Assembly (NCBI RefSeq): GCF_006386545.1
Contig: NZ_SWAR01000047.1
Span: 1-39,680 of the forward strand
Length of the DNA stretch: 39,680 bases
Direction of reading: 5' to 3'
Origin: Methylibium rhizosphaerae
Lineage (GTDB): Bacteria > Pseudomonadota > Gammaproteobacteria > Burkholderiales > Burkholderiaceae_C
Part shown: piece after piece, positions 7,515 to 16,600 of the stretch
Layout: every line of letters begins with the position of its first letter
How positions within the stretch are numbered: the stretch's first letter is position 1
Notes under the pieces: model-generated
Databases searched by the model: none
What the model was told of the DNA's origin: nothing
Seen by the model: only the letters and a program-made list of their open reading frames with translations
Translations under genes and position numbers: made by a program

Positions 7515-7573
7515 AAGCCGCGAGGATACGTCCACGCGCAGGGTTTTCGTGCCGGGTTGAACGCGGGGCCGCG

Positions 7574-8422
7574 CTACAGGTCGGTTCGCAGCTTCCAGAT
7601 CTCAGGGAACAGCACCACGTCGAGCATCTTGCGCAGGTAGCCCACGCCGGAGGTGCCGCCGGTGCCGCGCTTGAAGCCGATGACCCGCTCCACCGTGGTC
7701 ACATGGCGGAAGCGCCACAGCCGGAAGGCGTCTTCCAGGTCGGTGAGCTCCTCGCCCAGCTGGTAGAGGTCCCAGTGCTGCTCGGGGTTGCGGTACACGG
7801 TGAGCCAGGCCTGCTCGACTTCGGTGCTTTCGGCATAGGGCTGGGTCCAGTCGCGCTGCGTGTGGGTGGCCGGCACCGGCAGCCCGCGGCGGGCCAGCAG
7901 GCGCAGCGACTCGTCGTACAGCGAGGGGGCCTCGTAGGCGGCCTGCACCTCCGCCAGCCGCAGCGCGCTGTGCGCATGGGGCTTGAGCATCGCGGCGTTC
8001 TTGTTGCCCAGGGCGAACTCGACACAACGGTATTGCCAGCTCTGGAAGCCGCTGCTGTTGCTGAGATAGGGCCGGATGGCCGAATACTCCGGCGGCGTCA
8101 TCGTGGCCAGCACGTCCCAGGCATGCACCAACTGTTCCATGATCTTCGACACGCGCGCCAGCATCTTGAAGGCTGGCGGCAGCTCGTCGTTCGCCACCGC
8201 GGCGATGGCGGCGCGCAGCTCGTGGAGCATCAGCTTCATCCAGAGTTCCGAGGTCTGGTGCTGCACGATGAAGAGCATCTCGTTGTGCTCGGGCGACAGC
8301 GGCTTCTGCGCGGAAAGGATCTGGTCGAGCTGCAGGTAGTCGCCGTAGCTCATGTCCTTCGAGAAGTCGAGCTGGGCCTTCTCGTCGTGGACGATCTGTT
8401 CGGAGGTCTTGTTCGGGTTCAT
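7574..8422 (-). CDS. kynA: Tryptophan 2,3-dioxygenase
   Basis: A 282-residue heme enzyme that opens the indole ring of L-tryptophan to give N-formylkynurenine, the first step of the kynurenine pathway. Catalytic residues known from the Xanthomonas enzyme fall at the same numbers here: H55 in [10 protein letters not shown]113 and R117 in [10 protein letters not shown], and the heme ligand H240 in [14 protein letters not shown]. The [11 protein letters not shown] loop follows. The length is typical of the bacterial tetrameric form. It is the last gene of kynBUA, 17 nt after kynU. Confidence 0.98.
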   Translation of the reverse strand: MNPNKTSEQIVHDEKAQLDFSKDMSYGDYLQLDQILSAQKPLSPEHNEMLFIVQHQTSELWMKLMLHELRAAIAAVANDELPPAFKMLARVSKIMEQLVHAWDVLATMTPPEYSAIRPYLSNSSGFQSWQYRCVEFALGNKNAAMLKPHAHSALRLAEVQAAYEAPSLYDESLRLLARRGLPVPATHTQRDWTQPYAESTEVEQAWLTVYRNPEQHWDLYQLGEELTDLEDAFRLWRFRHVTTVERVIGFKRGTGGTSGVGYLRKMLDVVLFPEIWKLRTDL

Positions 8423-8439
8423 GTCTTCGGGTGGCTGCG

Positions 8440-9699
8440 TCAGGTCACGGCGGCGCGCTGGTTGAAGCGGGCTTCGCGCCACTCCTCTTTCTCGAGCACC
8501 TGCACGAAGTGCTCCACCGCATCCCACACGTCGGCGTGGCTGGTGTACAGCGGCGTGAAGCCGAAGCGCAGCACGTCGGGCGCACGGAAGTCGCCGATCA
8601 CGCCGCGGGCGATGAGCGCCTGCACCATGGCATAGCCGCCGCTCTCGTGCGCGAAGCACACCTGGCTGCCGCGGATGCCGGCGTCGCGCGGTGAAGCGAG
8701 GGAAAGGCCGTGACCCTGGCAGCGCGACTCGACCAGCTCGATGAACAGCTCGGTGAGCGCGATGGACTTGCGGCGCAGGGCGGCCAGCCCTCCCAGCGGC
8801 TGCGCGGCCAGCAGCGTATCGACGCCGCATTCCAGCGCCGCTAGCGAAATGACCGGCGGCGTGCCGCACAGGTAGCGGGTGATGCCGGTGGCCGGCCGGT
8901 ACTCCGGCGTGAACTCGAACGGTTCGGCATGACCCATCCAGCCCGACAGCGGCTGCCAGAATCGGCCGGCATGGCGCGGGTGGGCCCACACGAAGGCCGG
9001 AGCCCCCGGGCCGCCGTTCAGGTACTTGTAGCCGCAGCCCACCGCGAAGTCGGCGTCCGCGCCTGTCAGGTCGACCGGGATGGCACCGGCCGAATGGCAC
9101 AGGTCCCACACCACCAGCGCACCGGCCCGGTGGGCCGCGGCGGTGAGGGCGGCCATGTCGTGCACGCGGCCGGTGCGGTAGTTCACCTGGGTGAGCATCA
9201 GCACGGCGAGGCGCTCGTTCAGGTGCGCGGCGATCTCGTCGGGCTCCACCAGCACGAGCTCGTAGCCCTGCGAGCGGGCCAGGCCCTCGGCGATGTAGAG
9301 GTCGGTGGGGAAGTTGCTGCGCTCCGAGACGATCACGTTGCGCTCGGGCGCGTCCTCGTCGGTGATGCGCAGCGCCGCGGTCAGCACCTTGAACAGGTTC
9401 ACCGAGGTGGAATCGGCCACCACCAGCTCGCCGGGGCCGGCGCCCACCAGCTGCGCGATCTTGTCGCCCACGCGTTGCGGCAGGTGGATCCAGCCGGCCG
9501 TGTTCCAGCTCTTGATGAGGTCGCGGCCCCATTCGTCCTGCACCACCTGCGCCACGCGTTGCGGCGTGGCTCTCGGCATCACGCCCAGCGAGTTGCCGTC
9601 GAGGTAGATCGTGCCCTCGGGCAGGTCGAACAGGTCGCGCAGCTCGCGCAAGGGGTCGGCGGCGTCGCGCGCCAGGCAGTCTTGTCTTGTGGTGGTCAT
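8440..9699 (-). CDS. kynU: Kynureninase
   Basis: A 419-residue PLP enzyme that cleaves kynurenine to anthranilate and alanine. Recognisable motifs are [15 protein letters not shown] (residues about 32-46), [10 protein letters not shown], the active-site region [16 protein letters not shown] (about 196-211), and the PLP lysine K225 in [16 protein letters not shown]. The length fits the family. Its ATG overlaps the kynB stop by one base (TGATG), which suggests translational coupling within kynBUA. Confidence 0.98.
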   Translation of the reverse strand: MTTTRQDCLARDAADPLRELRDLFDLPEGTIYLDGNSLGVMPRATPQRVAQVVQDEWGRDLIKSWNTAGWIHLPQRVGDKIAQLVGAGPGELVVADSTSVNLFKVLTAALRITDEDAPERNVIVSERSNFPTDLYIAEGLARSQGYELVLVEPDEIAAHLNERLAVLMLTQVNYRTGRVHDMAALTAAAHRAGALVVWDLCHSAGAIPVDLTGADADFAVGCGYKYLNGGPGAPAFVWAHPRHAGRFWQPLSGWMGHAEPFEFTPEYRPATGITRYLCGTPPVISLAALECGVDTLLAAQPLGGLAALRRKSIALTELFIELVESRCQGHGLSLASPRDAGIRGSQVCFAHESGGYAMVQALIARGVIGDFRAPDVLRFGFTPLYTSHADVWDAVEHFVQVLEKEEWREARFNQRAAVT

Positions 9700-10325
9700 C
9701 AGAGTTCTCGAAGGACAGCCCGCACGGGGCTTGCGTCGCAGGTCACGAGCTTCAGGGGCAGGGCGATCAGCTCATAGTCGCCTTCGGGCACCTCGTCGAG
9801 CACGAGGTTCTCGAGCACGCGCACGTCGCGCCGGCGGATCACCTGGTGGCTGTCGAGCGTCTTGCTGTCGGCCGGGTCGATGCTGGCGGTGTCGATGCCG
9901 ACCAGGCGCACGCCCAGGTCGGCCAGGCGTTCGAGGGCGGCGGGTGCATACGCGGCGAGCTGCGTGTCGAAGCGGTCGAGCGGTGCATGCAGGTAGGTGC
10001 GCACGAGCACCCGGGGCGGCAGATCTTCGAGCGCATGCTCGATGTGATGCCACTCGACGAGCGGTCCGCGGCCGATGCAGTGGATCACCCGGCACCGCCC
10101 CAGGTAGGGCGCGAGGTCCACTGCGCCGATGGCGGCGCCGGCGTCGTCGTAGTGCAGCGGTGCGTCGGCATGCGCGCCCACGTGCGGCGTCAGCGTGATG
10201 GCGCTCACGTTGACCGGGCAGCCGGGCCCGATGGTCGCCACGAAGCGCTGCTGGTAGGCCGTGTCGCCGGGGAACACCGGCGAGGCCTCGCTGACGGGGG
10301 GCGAAATGTCCCAGAGCTTTTTCAT
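9699..10325 (-). CDS. kynB: Kynurenine formamidase
   Basis: A 208-residue metal-dependent hydrolase that removes formate from N-formylkynurenine. It starts [20 protein letters not shown], as KynB proteins do. The cyclase-type metal site is present as [11 protein letters not shown] (H48, H52, D54 and H58). The ATG at 10325 is preferred over an in-frame GTG at 10334 on family alignment. It is first in kynBUA, so the operon promoter must lie in or beyond 10326-10406. No Lrp-type KynR regulator gene is adjacent, unlike the arrangement known from pseudomonads. Confidence 0.96.
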   Translation of the reverse strand: MKKLWDISPPVSEASPVFPGDTAYQQRFVATIGPGCPVNVSAITLTPHVGAHADAPLHYDDAGAAIGAVDLAPYLGRCRVIHCIGRGPLVEWHHIEHALEDLPPRVLVRTYLHAPLDRFDTQLAAYAPAALERLADLGVRLVGIDTASIDPADSKTLDSHQVIRRRDVRVLENLVLDEVPEGDYELIALPLKLVTCDASPVRAVLREL

Positions 10326-10406
10326 GGCCGGCACCGTAGCACCGGCTTTTGGGTCGTGGTGTCGGTTAATTCCAACGACCGCGCGAGTTCCGATAGTTCT
10401 CCGATC

Positions 10407-12194
10407 TCACCGGCTCGGGGGCGCAGCAAATTCGGCGATCGGGGGCGTGTCGTTGCCGCCGCGCCGGGCCAGCAGCGCCGAGGTTTCTCGCACCAGCGCC
10501 ACGAACTCGGCACGCTGGCCGTGCGGGTCGCGGCCCAGCGATGCGGCAGCGAGCCTGGCGCTGTCGTCGAGCGTCCAGCGGCCGGTGTAGGCACTGCCGG
10601 CCAGCACCTGCGCATAGCCGGCCACCGCGGCGGCGAAGCGCAGGTCGGTCGAGGCCTGCTCGAAGGCCTCGGGCTTGGCGTCGACCGGCTGCTCGATCAG
10701 CGCGCTGGTGTCGCTGCCCGGGGCCTTGTAGCGAATGCGCAGCCAGGCCAGCTCGTTCGTCCTGCCAGCGGCTGCGGCCTCGATGCGGTTGGCCGGATAG
10801 CGCCGCTGCGGCAGCAGGCCGGCCTGGCCCTGCAGCGTGACCTCGTAGAGCGCCGTCACATGGTGGCCGGCACCGATGTCGCCGGCATCGACGCGGTCGT
10901 TGGCGAAGTCTTCCTCGCGCAGCGCACGGTTGTCGTACCCGATGAGCCGGTATTCCTTCACCACCGCCGGGTTGAACTCGAGCTGCAGCTTCACGTCTGC
11001 GGCCACCGTGGCCAGCGTGGAGCGGAACTCGTGCACCAGCACCTTGCGCGCCTCGGCCACGGTGTCAAGGAAGGAATACTTGCCGTCGCCCACGTCGGCC
11101 ACCGCTTCCATCAGCGCGTCGTTGTAGCTCGCATGGCCCACGCCCAAGGTGGACAGCCCGATGCCGCTCCTGCGCTCGGCCGCGACGATCTCCTTGAGCT
11201 GGTCGATGTTGGTGACGCCGACGTTGAAGTCGCCGTCGGTGGCCAGCAGGATGCGGTTGATGCCGCCCTGGATGTAGCCCTGGCGCGCCTGCTGGTAGGC
11301 CAGCCGCAGGCCCGAGGCACCGGCCGTGCTGCCGCCGGCCTGCAGGGCTTCGATCGCCTCCCGGATGCGGGTCTTCTCGTGGCCGGGCGTGGACGGCAGC
11401 GCCACCCGGGTGCTGCCCGCATAGGTGACGATGGCGACGCGGTCCTGCTCGCGCAATTGCTCCACGAAGGCCAGCATCGCCTCCTTCACCAGCGGCAGGC
11501 TCTGCGGGATGTTCATCGAGCCCGACACGTCGATCAGCAGCACCAGGTTGGCCGGCGGCAGCGTGTCCTGCGCCGGGTCGGCGGCCTGGATGCCGATGCG
11601 CAGCAGGTGGTTGCCGGCCTTCCAGGGGCTGGGCGCGAGTTCGGTGCGCACCGCGAACGGCAGCTTGGAGCCCAGCGCCTCCGGGCGCGGGTCGTCATAG
11701 CTGAAGTAGTTGAGCATCTCCTCGGCACGCACCGCCGCCGCCGGCACCGAGGCGCCGCGGCGCACGAGGCCGCGCACGCTGCTGTAGGAGCCGGTGTCCA
11801 CGTCGATCGAGAAGGTCGACACCGGCGCTTGTGCCACGCGCCGGACGGGATGGGCCGGTGCTGCGCGCGTGGTGATGCCGGTGTAGCTTGCGTCGCGCTC
11901 CATGGCCGGGGCGGGCGGTGCGATCGCGATGCCCCCGGTGATGGCCGGTGTCGCAGCAGGCGCCTGATGGGCTTGCGACAGCGGCGAGGTACGGGCCTCC
12001 TTGGCCGAGGCCTCGCGCCGGGTGCGCTCGCTTTCGTCGCGGCGCGCTTCGGCTGCGGCCGCGACCCTGCTTTCGGCGACCGGCGGCGTGTTCGCCGGGC
12101 TGCCGTCGCCCCGCATGTCGGAAGTCGAGCAGGCGACCAGGGCGGCAGCGATCAACGCGGCAAGGCCGCGTATCGGTGTGGAGTGAGAGGGCAT
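10407..12194 (-). CDS. von Willebrand factor A lipoprotein, YfbK-like
   Basis: A 595-residue protein. The N-terminus is a lipoprotein signal with lipobox LVAC (C22). Residues about 30-120 are a low-complexity Ala/Arg/Glu/Pro linker. A conserved region begins near STFSIDVDTGSYSSVRG (about 126-142), the N-terminal part typical of YfbK proteins. The VWA domain spans about 216-390 with a complete MIDAS start, DVSGSM at 222-227, and LLATDGDFNVG later. The C-terminal part matches DUF3520. The cellular role of the family is unknown, and membrane-anchored metal-dependent protein binding is inferred. It is separated by 129 nt from the Fic gene upstream; GAAAGGA precedes the start. Confidence 0.92.
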   Translation of the reverse strand: MPSHSTPIRGLAALIAAALVACSTSDMRGDGSPANTPPVAESRVAAAAEARRDESERTRREASAKEARTSPLSQAHQAPAATPAITGGIAIAPPAPAMERDASYTGITTRAAPAHPVRRVAQAPVSTFSIDVDTGSYSSVRGLVRRGASVPAAAVRAEEMLNYFSYDDPRPEALGSKLPFAVRTELAPSPWKAGNHLLRIGIQAADPAQDTLPPANLVLLIDVSGSMNIPQSLPLVKEAMLAFVEQLREQDRVAIVTYAGSTRVALPSTPGHEKTRIREAIEALQAGGSTAGASGLRLAYQQARQGYIQGGINRILLATDGDFNVGVTNIDQLKEIVAAERRSGIGLSTLGVGHASYNDALMEAVADVGDGKYSFLDTVAEARKVLVHEFRSTLATVAADVKLQLEFNPAVVKEYRLIGYDNRALREEDFANDRVDAGDIGAGHHVTALYEVTLQGQAGLLPQRRYPANRIEAAAAGRTNELAWLRIRYKAPGSDTSALIEQPVDAKPEAFEQASTDLRFAAAVAGYAQVLAGSAYTGRWTLDDSARLAAASLGRDPHGQRAEFVALVRETSALLARRGGNDTPPIAEFAAPPSR

Positions 12195-12323
12195 GGGTGG
12201 CGTCCTTTCTTCGTTCAGTCGGTCAGGCGGGCGGTGCCGGCGGGCATCGTTGCCTGCTGAAACGGTGGACGTGTGGAAACGGGGTTAGCCGTGGGCGCTG
12301 TACGCTGTCAGCGTGCGGCCCGA

Positions 12324-13868
12324 TCACTCGATGATGGGCACTGGATCCCGGTCCTCGAACGCGGACTGCACGGCCTCGACGAGTCGAAGGGCCAGCGCCT
12401 TGTCGAGCAGTACCGGATACTCTTTCAAGAGCTTGCCCGAGACCCCCCAGCCACCTTCCTTGATGGAACGGATCATGCGAACGGCGTCCGCATCGGGCAT
12501 CTCCAGCACCTCCTTGATGCGTTGCTGGGCGAGCTGGAAACGCACCAGAACGCGCGCTTCGTCGGCCATCTCGTGGCGAATCGTGTGGGCCACGAGCTGG
12601 GCCGTGTAGATCACATGCTCCGTGAGATCCGGATGGCGCCAGGCAAAGCTGGCGTCTTCGTAGGCGTCGAACACGAGGTTCGACCGTACCCCGTCTTCGC
12701 ACGTGAGCATTTCGCCGAATCGGCAGGCCGTGTCGTATCGCCGCATGAACGGACGCGAAAAGAGCTCGAGCGCCCGGTCGTACCCGTGGCCAAACTCACG
12801 TACTGCGGTGATGGTTGCCGATATCGGGAGGATCACCCCGGCCGGAATGGCCCTGTCTCGCTGCAATGTGTCGTTGATGAGGAAGCGGTGGATGCGCCCG
12901 TTGCCGTCGCTCATGGGATGGATGTAGACGAAGCCGAAGGCGATGGCAGCCGCTCGCGCCAAGGCTTCCCGGCCGCGAGTCGCTCGTTCGAACGCCCTGA
13001 GGCCGTCCAGCATCGCATCGAGCGCAGCGAAGTGCGGGCCGATGTAGTGAACGATGTCCTCGCGAATCGTGGCCTGGCCCACGAAGACCGGAGATCGGCG
13101 CAGGCCGCGGCGAAGCACTGTCTCGCCAAGGATGCCTGTCTGGAGCGCGGTGAGACTGTCGTGGCTCAGTGGCTCTTCAAGCTTGCCGCAGTGCTCGGCC
13201 ATGACATGCGCGAACCGTTTGATGCGGTCGGTCTGGTCGGCCTCGCGCTCGATCAGGAAGCTTGCTCGTGACTCCTTGAACGTGAGCCAGGTTGCGGCAC
13301 GCATCAACACGTCTTCACCGAACTGGCGATCAAGTTCCGCGATCGCCCCGGCCGGGTCGAATTGCAGCGCCTGTCGCAGGGGCTCCGTGCGACGGATCAC
13401 GGGGCAGAACGCAGGGGTCCCCGGCAAGTTGTTGTTGATGCGCCAGCGCCGGTCGCGAATGGCATGGACGCTCGTCAGGTAGGCGTCGCTCGGCAGCGCG
13501 TCGACGTACGTTCCTCCGGCGAGGTCCGGGACGTCCAGCCGCTGCCCGGTGAGCCACTCGTAGAGAAAGCCGGCGCGGCGTGCGTACTGCCCGAACGGTT
13601 CTGCTCGGCACCACTGCTCGAGCGGGGCAGGCCCGGAGGCGGCGAACAGTCGCGCAAAGAATTCGAGGTGGATCTCCTCGTACTTCAGGCCGAACTCGAA
13701 GTGCCCGGCGAATGTGTCCTCCGGACGGTAGACGCTTGGGAACTGGTTCTGGATGAGTTCCGCCGACTCTCGGCTGCTGCGCGTCCTGCCAATGACGGAT
13801 GCCACCCGTAAGGGCTGCACCGGAGCGATGCCGAACTGAGCCTCCAAAGCTTTGAAGCCGATCTGCAT
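12324..13868 (-). CDS. Fic domain protein, putative AMP-transferase
   Basis: A 514-residue protein with the Fic core motif HPMSDGNGRIHR at residues 317-328. It keeps the catalytic histidine H317 and the phosphate-binding GNGR, with methionine where phenylalanine is usual. Fic domains usually transfer AMP from ATP to target-protein hydroxyls. SFLIER at 203-208 resembles the autoinhibitory (S/T)xxxE(G/N) helix, but arginine follows the glutamate. The C-terminal third (about 420-514) is probably a winged-helix or accessory domain. The ATG at 13868 matches the likely start MQIGFKALEA. No partner antitoxin-like gene is adjacent. The AT-rich region at 13869-14034 and less biased codons suggest acquisition. 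Confidence 0.92.
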   Translation of the reverse strand: MQIGFKALEAQFGIAPVQPLRVASVIGRTRSSRESAELIQNQFPSVYRPEDTFAGHFEFGLKYEEIHLEFFARLFAASGPAPLEQWCRAEPFGQYARRAGFLYEWLTGQRLDVPDLAGGTYVDALPSDAYLTSVHAIRDRRWRINNNLPGTPAFCPVIRRTEPLRQALQFDPAGAIAELDRQFGEDVLMRAATWLTFKESRASFLIEREADQTDRIKRFAHVMAEHCGKLEEPLSHDSLTALQTGILGETVLRRGLRRSPVFVGQATIREDIVHYIGPHFAALDAMLDGLRAFERATRGREALARAAAIAFGFVYIHPMSDGNGRIHRFLINDTLQRDRAIPAGVILPISATITAVREFGHGYDRALELFSRPFMRRYDTACRFGEMLTCEDGVRSNLVFDAYEDASFAWRHPDLTEHVIYTAQLVAHTIRHEMADEARVLVRFQLAQQRIKEVLEMPDADAVRMIRSIKEGGWGVSGKLLKEYPVLLDKALALRLVEAVQSAFEDRDPVPIIE

Positions 13869-14034
13869 GTTACGAAATACGCCTGCGGTTCGCGAAAAAC
13901 GATGACGGTGTGCCGCGGCAGTCAAAAAGAAGTGACGGCGAATGGTTACATAAATATGAGCACGAGGAAAGAAAACAGATGACAGCTGCGCCTGGCAACG
14001 AAAAAGCGCTTGGAAACTGATCCGTTGCGGGCGA
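13869..14034. promoter_or_regulatory. AT-rich region upstream of the Fic gene
   Basis: This 166-nt stretch is visibly more AT-rich than its surroundings (runs such as TACATAAATATG and GAAAAAGCGCTT). It must contain the Fic promoter on the minus strand. TTGACT, read at 13925-13920, is a possible -35 box, but no convincing -10 is at the right distance. No open reading frame with coding character is seen. Confidence 0.4.
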
Positions 14035-14367
14035 CTACACCGGTTGAGTGAGCGGCGGCAACCCATGGCGCGCACGGGCGCGATCGCAGGCCTCGTCGCC
14101 ACGGCCCAGTGGCGCCAGCATGCCGAACTCGCGGCACGGTCCGGGGCGCCATTCGTAGATGCCGCAGCCGGCGCGTTCGCCCACGGTGCCCACCAGCGCG
14201 GCACAGCGGGGGCGTGCGTGGTCGGTGCCTCGCATGCGGCAGGTCGACTCGGTCACCTCGACCGCAAGGCCGTCGGGCACGTGGCCGCCTTGGCTTTGCA
14301 GCTCGTCGCGGGCGAAGTCCACCCGGAAGCTGGCGCAGCAGGCGCCGCAGGTGAGGCACGGGTTCAT
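14035..14367 (-). CDS. YkgJ family cysteine cluster protein
   Basis: A 110-residue protein starting MNPCLTCGACCASFRVDF. Cysteines in CxxCxxCC spacing (residues 4-11), then CRMRG, RCAAL, GCGIYEWRPGPCREFG, match the YkgJ/CxxCxxCC family, thought to bind zinc or an iron-sulfur cluster. The function is unknown. The start at 14367 overlaps the end of the kinase gene upstream (ATGA at 14364-14367), so it is translationally coupled to it. It is the last gene of the minus-strand run that begins at argD. Confidence 0.93.
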   Translation of the reverse strand: MNPCLTCGACCASFRVDFARDELQSQGGHVPDGLAVEVTESTCRMRGTDHARPRCAALVGTVGERAGCGIYEWRPGPCREFGMLAPLGRGDEACDRARARHGLPPLTQPV

Positions 14368-15824
14368 GGCGCGGAGCCCCTGTCGGGATCGTGTGCTGCG
14401 CGCACGACGGTGACGGTGCATTCGGCCGCCGCCGACACCTCGGAAGACACGCTGCCCAGGTAGCGCCGCAGGGTGGAGGCGCCGCGCGCCCCGATGATGA
14501 TGTGGTCCACCTGGTTGCGCTGTGCGTAGCCCAGCAGCGCGCCGGCGATGTCGGGCGACTCCAGCACCTGGCAGGTCACGCGGTGGTCCTCGCGCCAGCC
14601 GAGTGCCTCGCGCAGGCCGTGCGCCCAGTGCTTGAGCTCGATGAGGCGCTGCATGTGCAGGTGGCGGCCCTGCGCATCGACGGTCTCGTCCATGCCGATG
14701 AGGTTGGTCTTGAGCACGCTCACGCAGGCGAGCCGCGCCGACGGCAGGCCGCCGAGCAGCCGCAGCGCGTTGTCACGCAGCGCCGCCGAAAGCTGCGGCG
14801 ACGCCGAGGTGTCCACCGCCGCCATGACCACCGGGTTGCGCTCGACCTGCGTCTGGACGGCCTGCTGCCGTACCGGCTCGGCGCCCGCGGCCTGCCACCA
14901 GCGCTTCATGCGGCTCCAGCGGCTGGCCGCCTGCAGGCGTTCGGCGCGCGGGGTCAGTTCGACCTCCGCCGGGTTCTGCAGGTCGAAGGCCAGGTGCGCC
15001 GCGGTGGCATAGCGGCGCTCGGCCTGCACCTCCAGGCAGCGCAGCACGACCTCCTGCAGCCACGGCGGGCAGTCGGGCCGCAGCGCCCGCGGCGGCACAG
15101 GCTCGGTGTAGAGCCGCTCGCGCAGCCCGCGAACGCTGGTGGGCGCGCCGAACGGCCGCTCGCCGGTGAGCAGGTGGTAGAGCATCACGCCCAGGGAGAA
15201 CAGGTCGCTGCGCGGCTCGTCGCGCACGAACTGCACCTGTTCGGGCGACATGTAGGGGCCGGTGCCCAGCGGCAGCAGGAACTCCTCGTCCAGCAGGTCG
15301 GGCAGCTGGTCGTGGTGGGACAGGCCGAAGTCGATCAGGACCGCCTCGCCGCTCGGGCGGAACATCACGTTGCTCGGCTTCACGTCGAGGTGGATGACGT
15401 GCTGCCGGTGCAGCTCGTGCAGCGCCTGCGCGACGCGCACGCCGATGTCGACCACCTCCGCCAGCGGCAGCGGCGCGGCATCGAGCCGAGGCCGCAGCGA
15501 CTCGCCGGCGATGCGTTCCATCACGAGGTAGGGGCGGCGCGTGTAGTCGCCGCGGGCGATGAAGCGCGGCACGTGCGGGCCCTGCAGCCGCGGCAGGATC
15601 ATCTGCTCGACCTCGAAGCCGACGATGGCCGAGGCATCGTCGCCGTCGCGCAGGTGGGGCGTCTTCATCAGCATCGGCAGGTCGTGCTGGGGGTGCGTGA
15701 CGCTCCACAGCGTGGCCATGCCGCCCTGGTGGAGGCGTTCGCCGAGCACGAAGCCGTCGACCACGGCGCCCGGCTCGAACACCACGCCGGCTGACGTGTC
15801 GAGGCCGACCGCGCCGTTCGTCAT
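14364..15824 (-). CDS. Ser/Thr protein kinase fused to a universal stress domain
   Basis: A 486-residue two-domain cytoplasmic protein. The Hanks-type kinase covers residues about 24-285: the ATP lysine is K54 (MLMK), the catalytic loop HLDVKPSN is at 145-152 with D147, DFG is at 165-167, and MSPEQ at 192-196 stands for the APE motif. The glycine loop reads LHQGGMATLW. A basic linker around 300-320 follows. The universal stress protein domain covers about 331-475, with the nucleotide-binding pattern GARGASTLRRYLGSVS at 445-460. No membrane segment is present. It starts 2 nt after the metallophosphoesterase gene. Substrates are unknown. Phosphosignalling that responds to nucleotide or stress is inferred from the fusion. 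Confidence 0.95.
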   Translation of the reverse strand: MTNGAVGLDTSAGVVFEPGAVVDGFVLGERLHQGGMATLWSVTHPQHDLPMLMKTPHLRDGDDASAIVGFEVEQMILPRLQGPHVPRFIARGDYTRRPYLVMERIAGESLRPRLDAAPLPLAEVVDIGVRVAQALHELHRQHVIHLDVKPSNVMFRPSGEAVLIDFGLSHHDQLPDLLDEEFLLPLGTGPYMSPEQVQFVRDEPRSDLFSLGVMLYHLLTGERPFGAPTSVRGLRERLYTEPVPPRALRPDCPPWLQEVVLRCLEVQAERRYATAAHLAFDLQNPAEVELTPRAERLQAASRWSRMKRWWQAAGAEPVRQQAVQTQVERNPVVMAAVDTSASPQLSAALRDNALRLLGGLPSARLACVSVLKTNLIGMDETVDAQGRHLHMQRLIELKHWAHGLREALGWREDHRVTCQVLESPDIAGALLGYAQRNQVDHIIIGARGASTLRRYLGSVSSEVSAAAECTVTVVRAAHDPDRGSAP

Positions 15825-15826
15825 GT

Positions 15827-16573
15827 TCAGACCCCGGTGCGCAGCCGCTCGGCCCAGCGCGGCGGCAGGCCGGCGGCGAGCACCTTGGCTGCCGCGGTGT
15901 CGAAGTCGTAGGGCACGCGGTGCAACACCAGCTCGAGCGACTCGGTGTCGAAGCTGGCCCAGCAGACCGCCGGGTTGGCGTCGCGCGACTGGCCCGCCGA
16001 GCCCGGGATCACCAGCCAGCGCCGCGTGGGCAGCAGCGGCACCGCGACGCCGGGCACCGGCTGGAAGTCGAGCACCTTGGCGGTGGCCGACATGTGGTAC
16101 AGCCGCGGCTCGTGAACGTGGCCGCAGAAGGTGTAGAGGCGATCGGTGGCCTGCAGGCTGCGCACCGCGTCGCCACGGCTGTGGATGTAGCCCCATTCGG
16201 CCGGCGCCCAGGCGTTGGCATGCACGAACAGGCAGTGGCCCAGCGTGGCGGTGAGCGGCAGCGACCCGAGGAACCTCAGCTGCGACGCGTCGAGCTGCGA
16301 GCGGGTCCACTGCGACGCGTCCGCGGCTTCCGGGTCCATCGTGGCCGACGGCTCCCGCGCGGTCGCGTTGTCGTGGTTGCCGAGCACCGCCACCGCGCCT
16401 TCATGCTCGACCAGGCTGCGGACCTGATCGACCACCCAGGCCGGGTCGGCGCCGTAGCCGACGTAGTCGCCGATGAAGGCGAACCGGTCGACGCCGGCCG
16501 CACGGGCCTGCGCGAGGCAGGTCTGCACCGCCTCTCGGTTGGCATGCAGGTCGGTGAGGATGGCGAGCTTCAT
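15827..16573 (-). CDS. Metallophosphoesterase (YfcE/PrpE-like fold)
   Basis: A 248-residue calcineurin-like phosphoesterase. Metal-binding motifs are in order: LTDLHAN (residues 6-12), GDYVGYGADP (about 35-44), GNHDNA (about 65-70), FVHAN (about 115) and GHVHEP (about 149-154). The family includes protein phosphatases and nucleotide phosphodiesterases. Its position directly before a protein kinase (2-nt gap) suggests a cognate phosphatase, but this is inference. It starts only 27 nt after the argF stop on the same strand, so it may be cotranscribed with argD-argF. Confidence 0.9.
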   Translation of the reverse strand: MKLAILTDLHANREAVQTCLAQARAAGVDRFAFIGDYVGYGADPAWVVDQVRSLVEHEGAVAVLGNHDNATAREPSATMDPEAADASQWTRSQLDASQLRFLGSLPLTATLGHCLFVHANAWAPAEWGYIHSRGDAVRSLQATDRLYTFCGHVHEPRLYHMSATAKVLDFQPVPGVAVPLLPTRRWLVIPGSAGQSRDANPAVCWASFDTESLELVLHRVPYDFDTAAAKVLAAGLPPRWAERLRTGV

Positions 16574-16600
16574 GGACTGCCCGGGCCCGCGAAAGAAAGG

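Noticed and set aside
9687-12260. An 857-codon open frame on the plus strand opposite kynB, the VWA gene and their junction
   Set aside because: It is antisense to well-supported genes and its translation is rich in His/Arg/Gln, as expected for the complement of GC-rich coding DNA.
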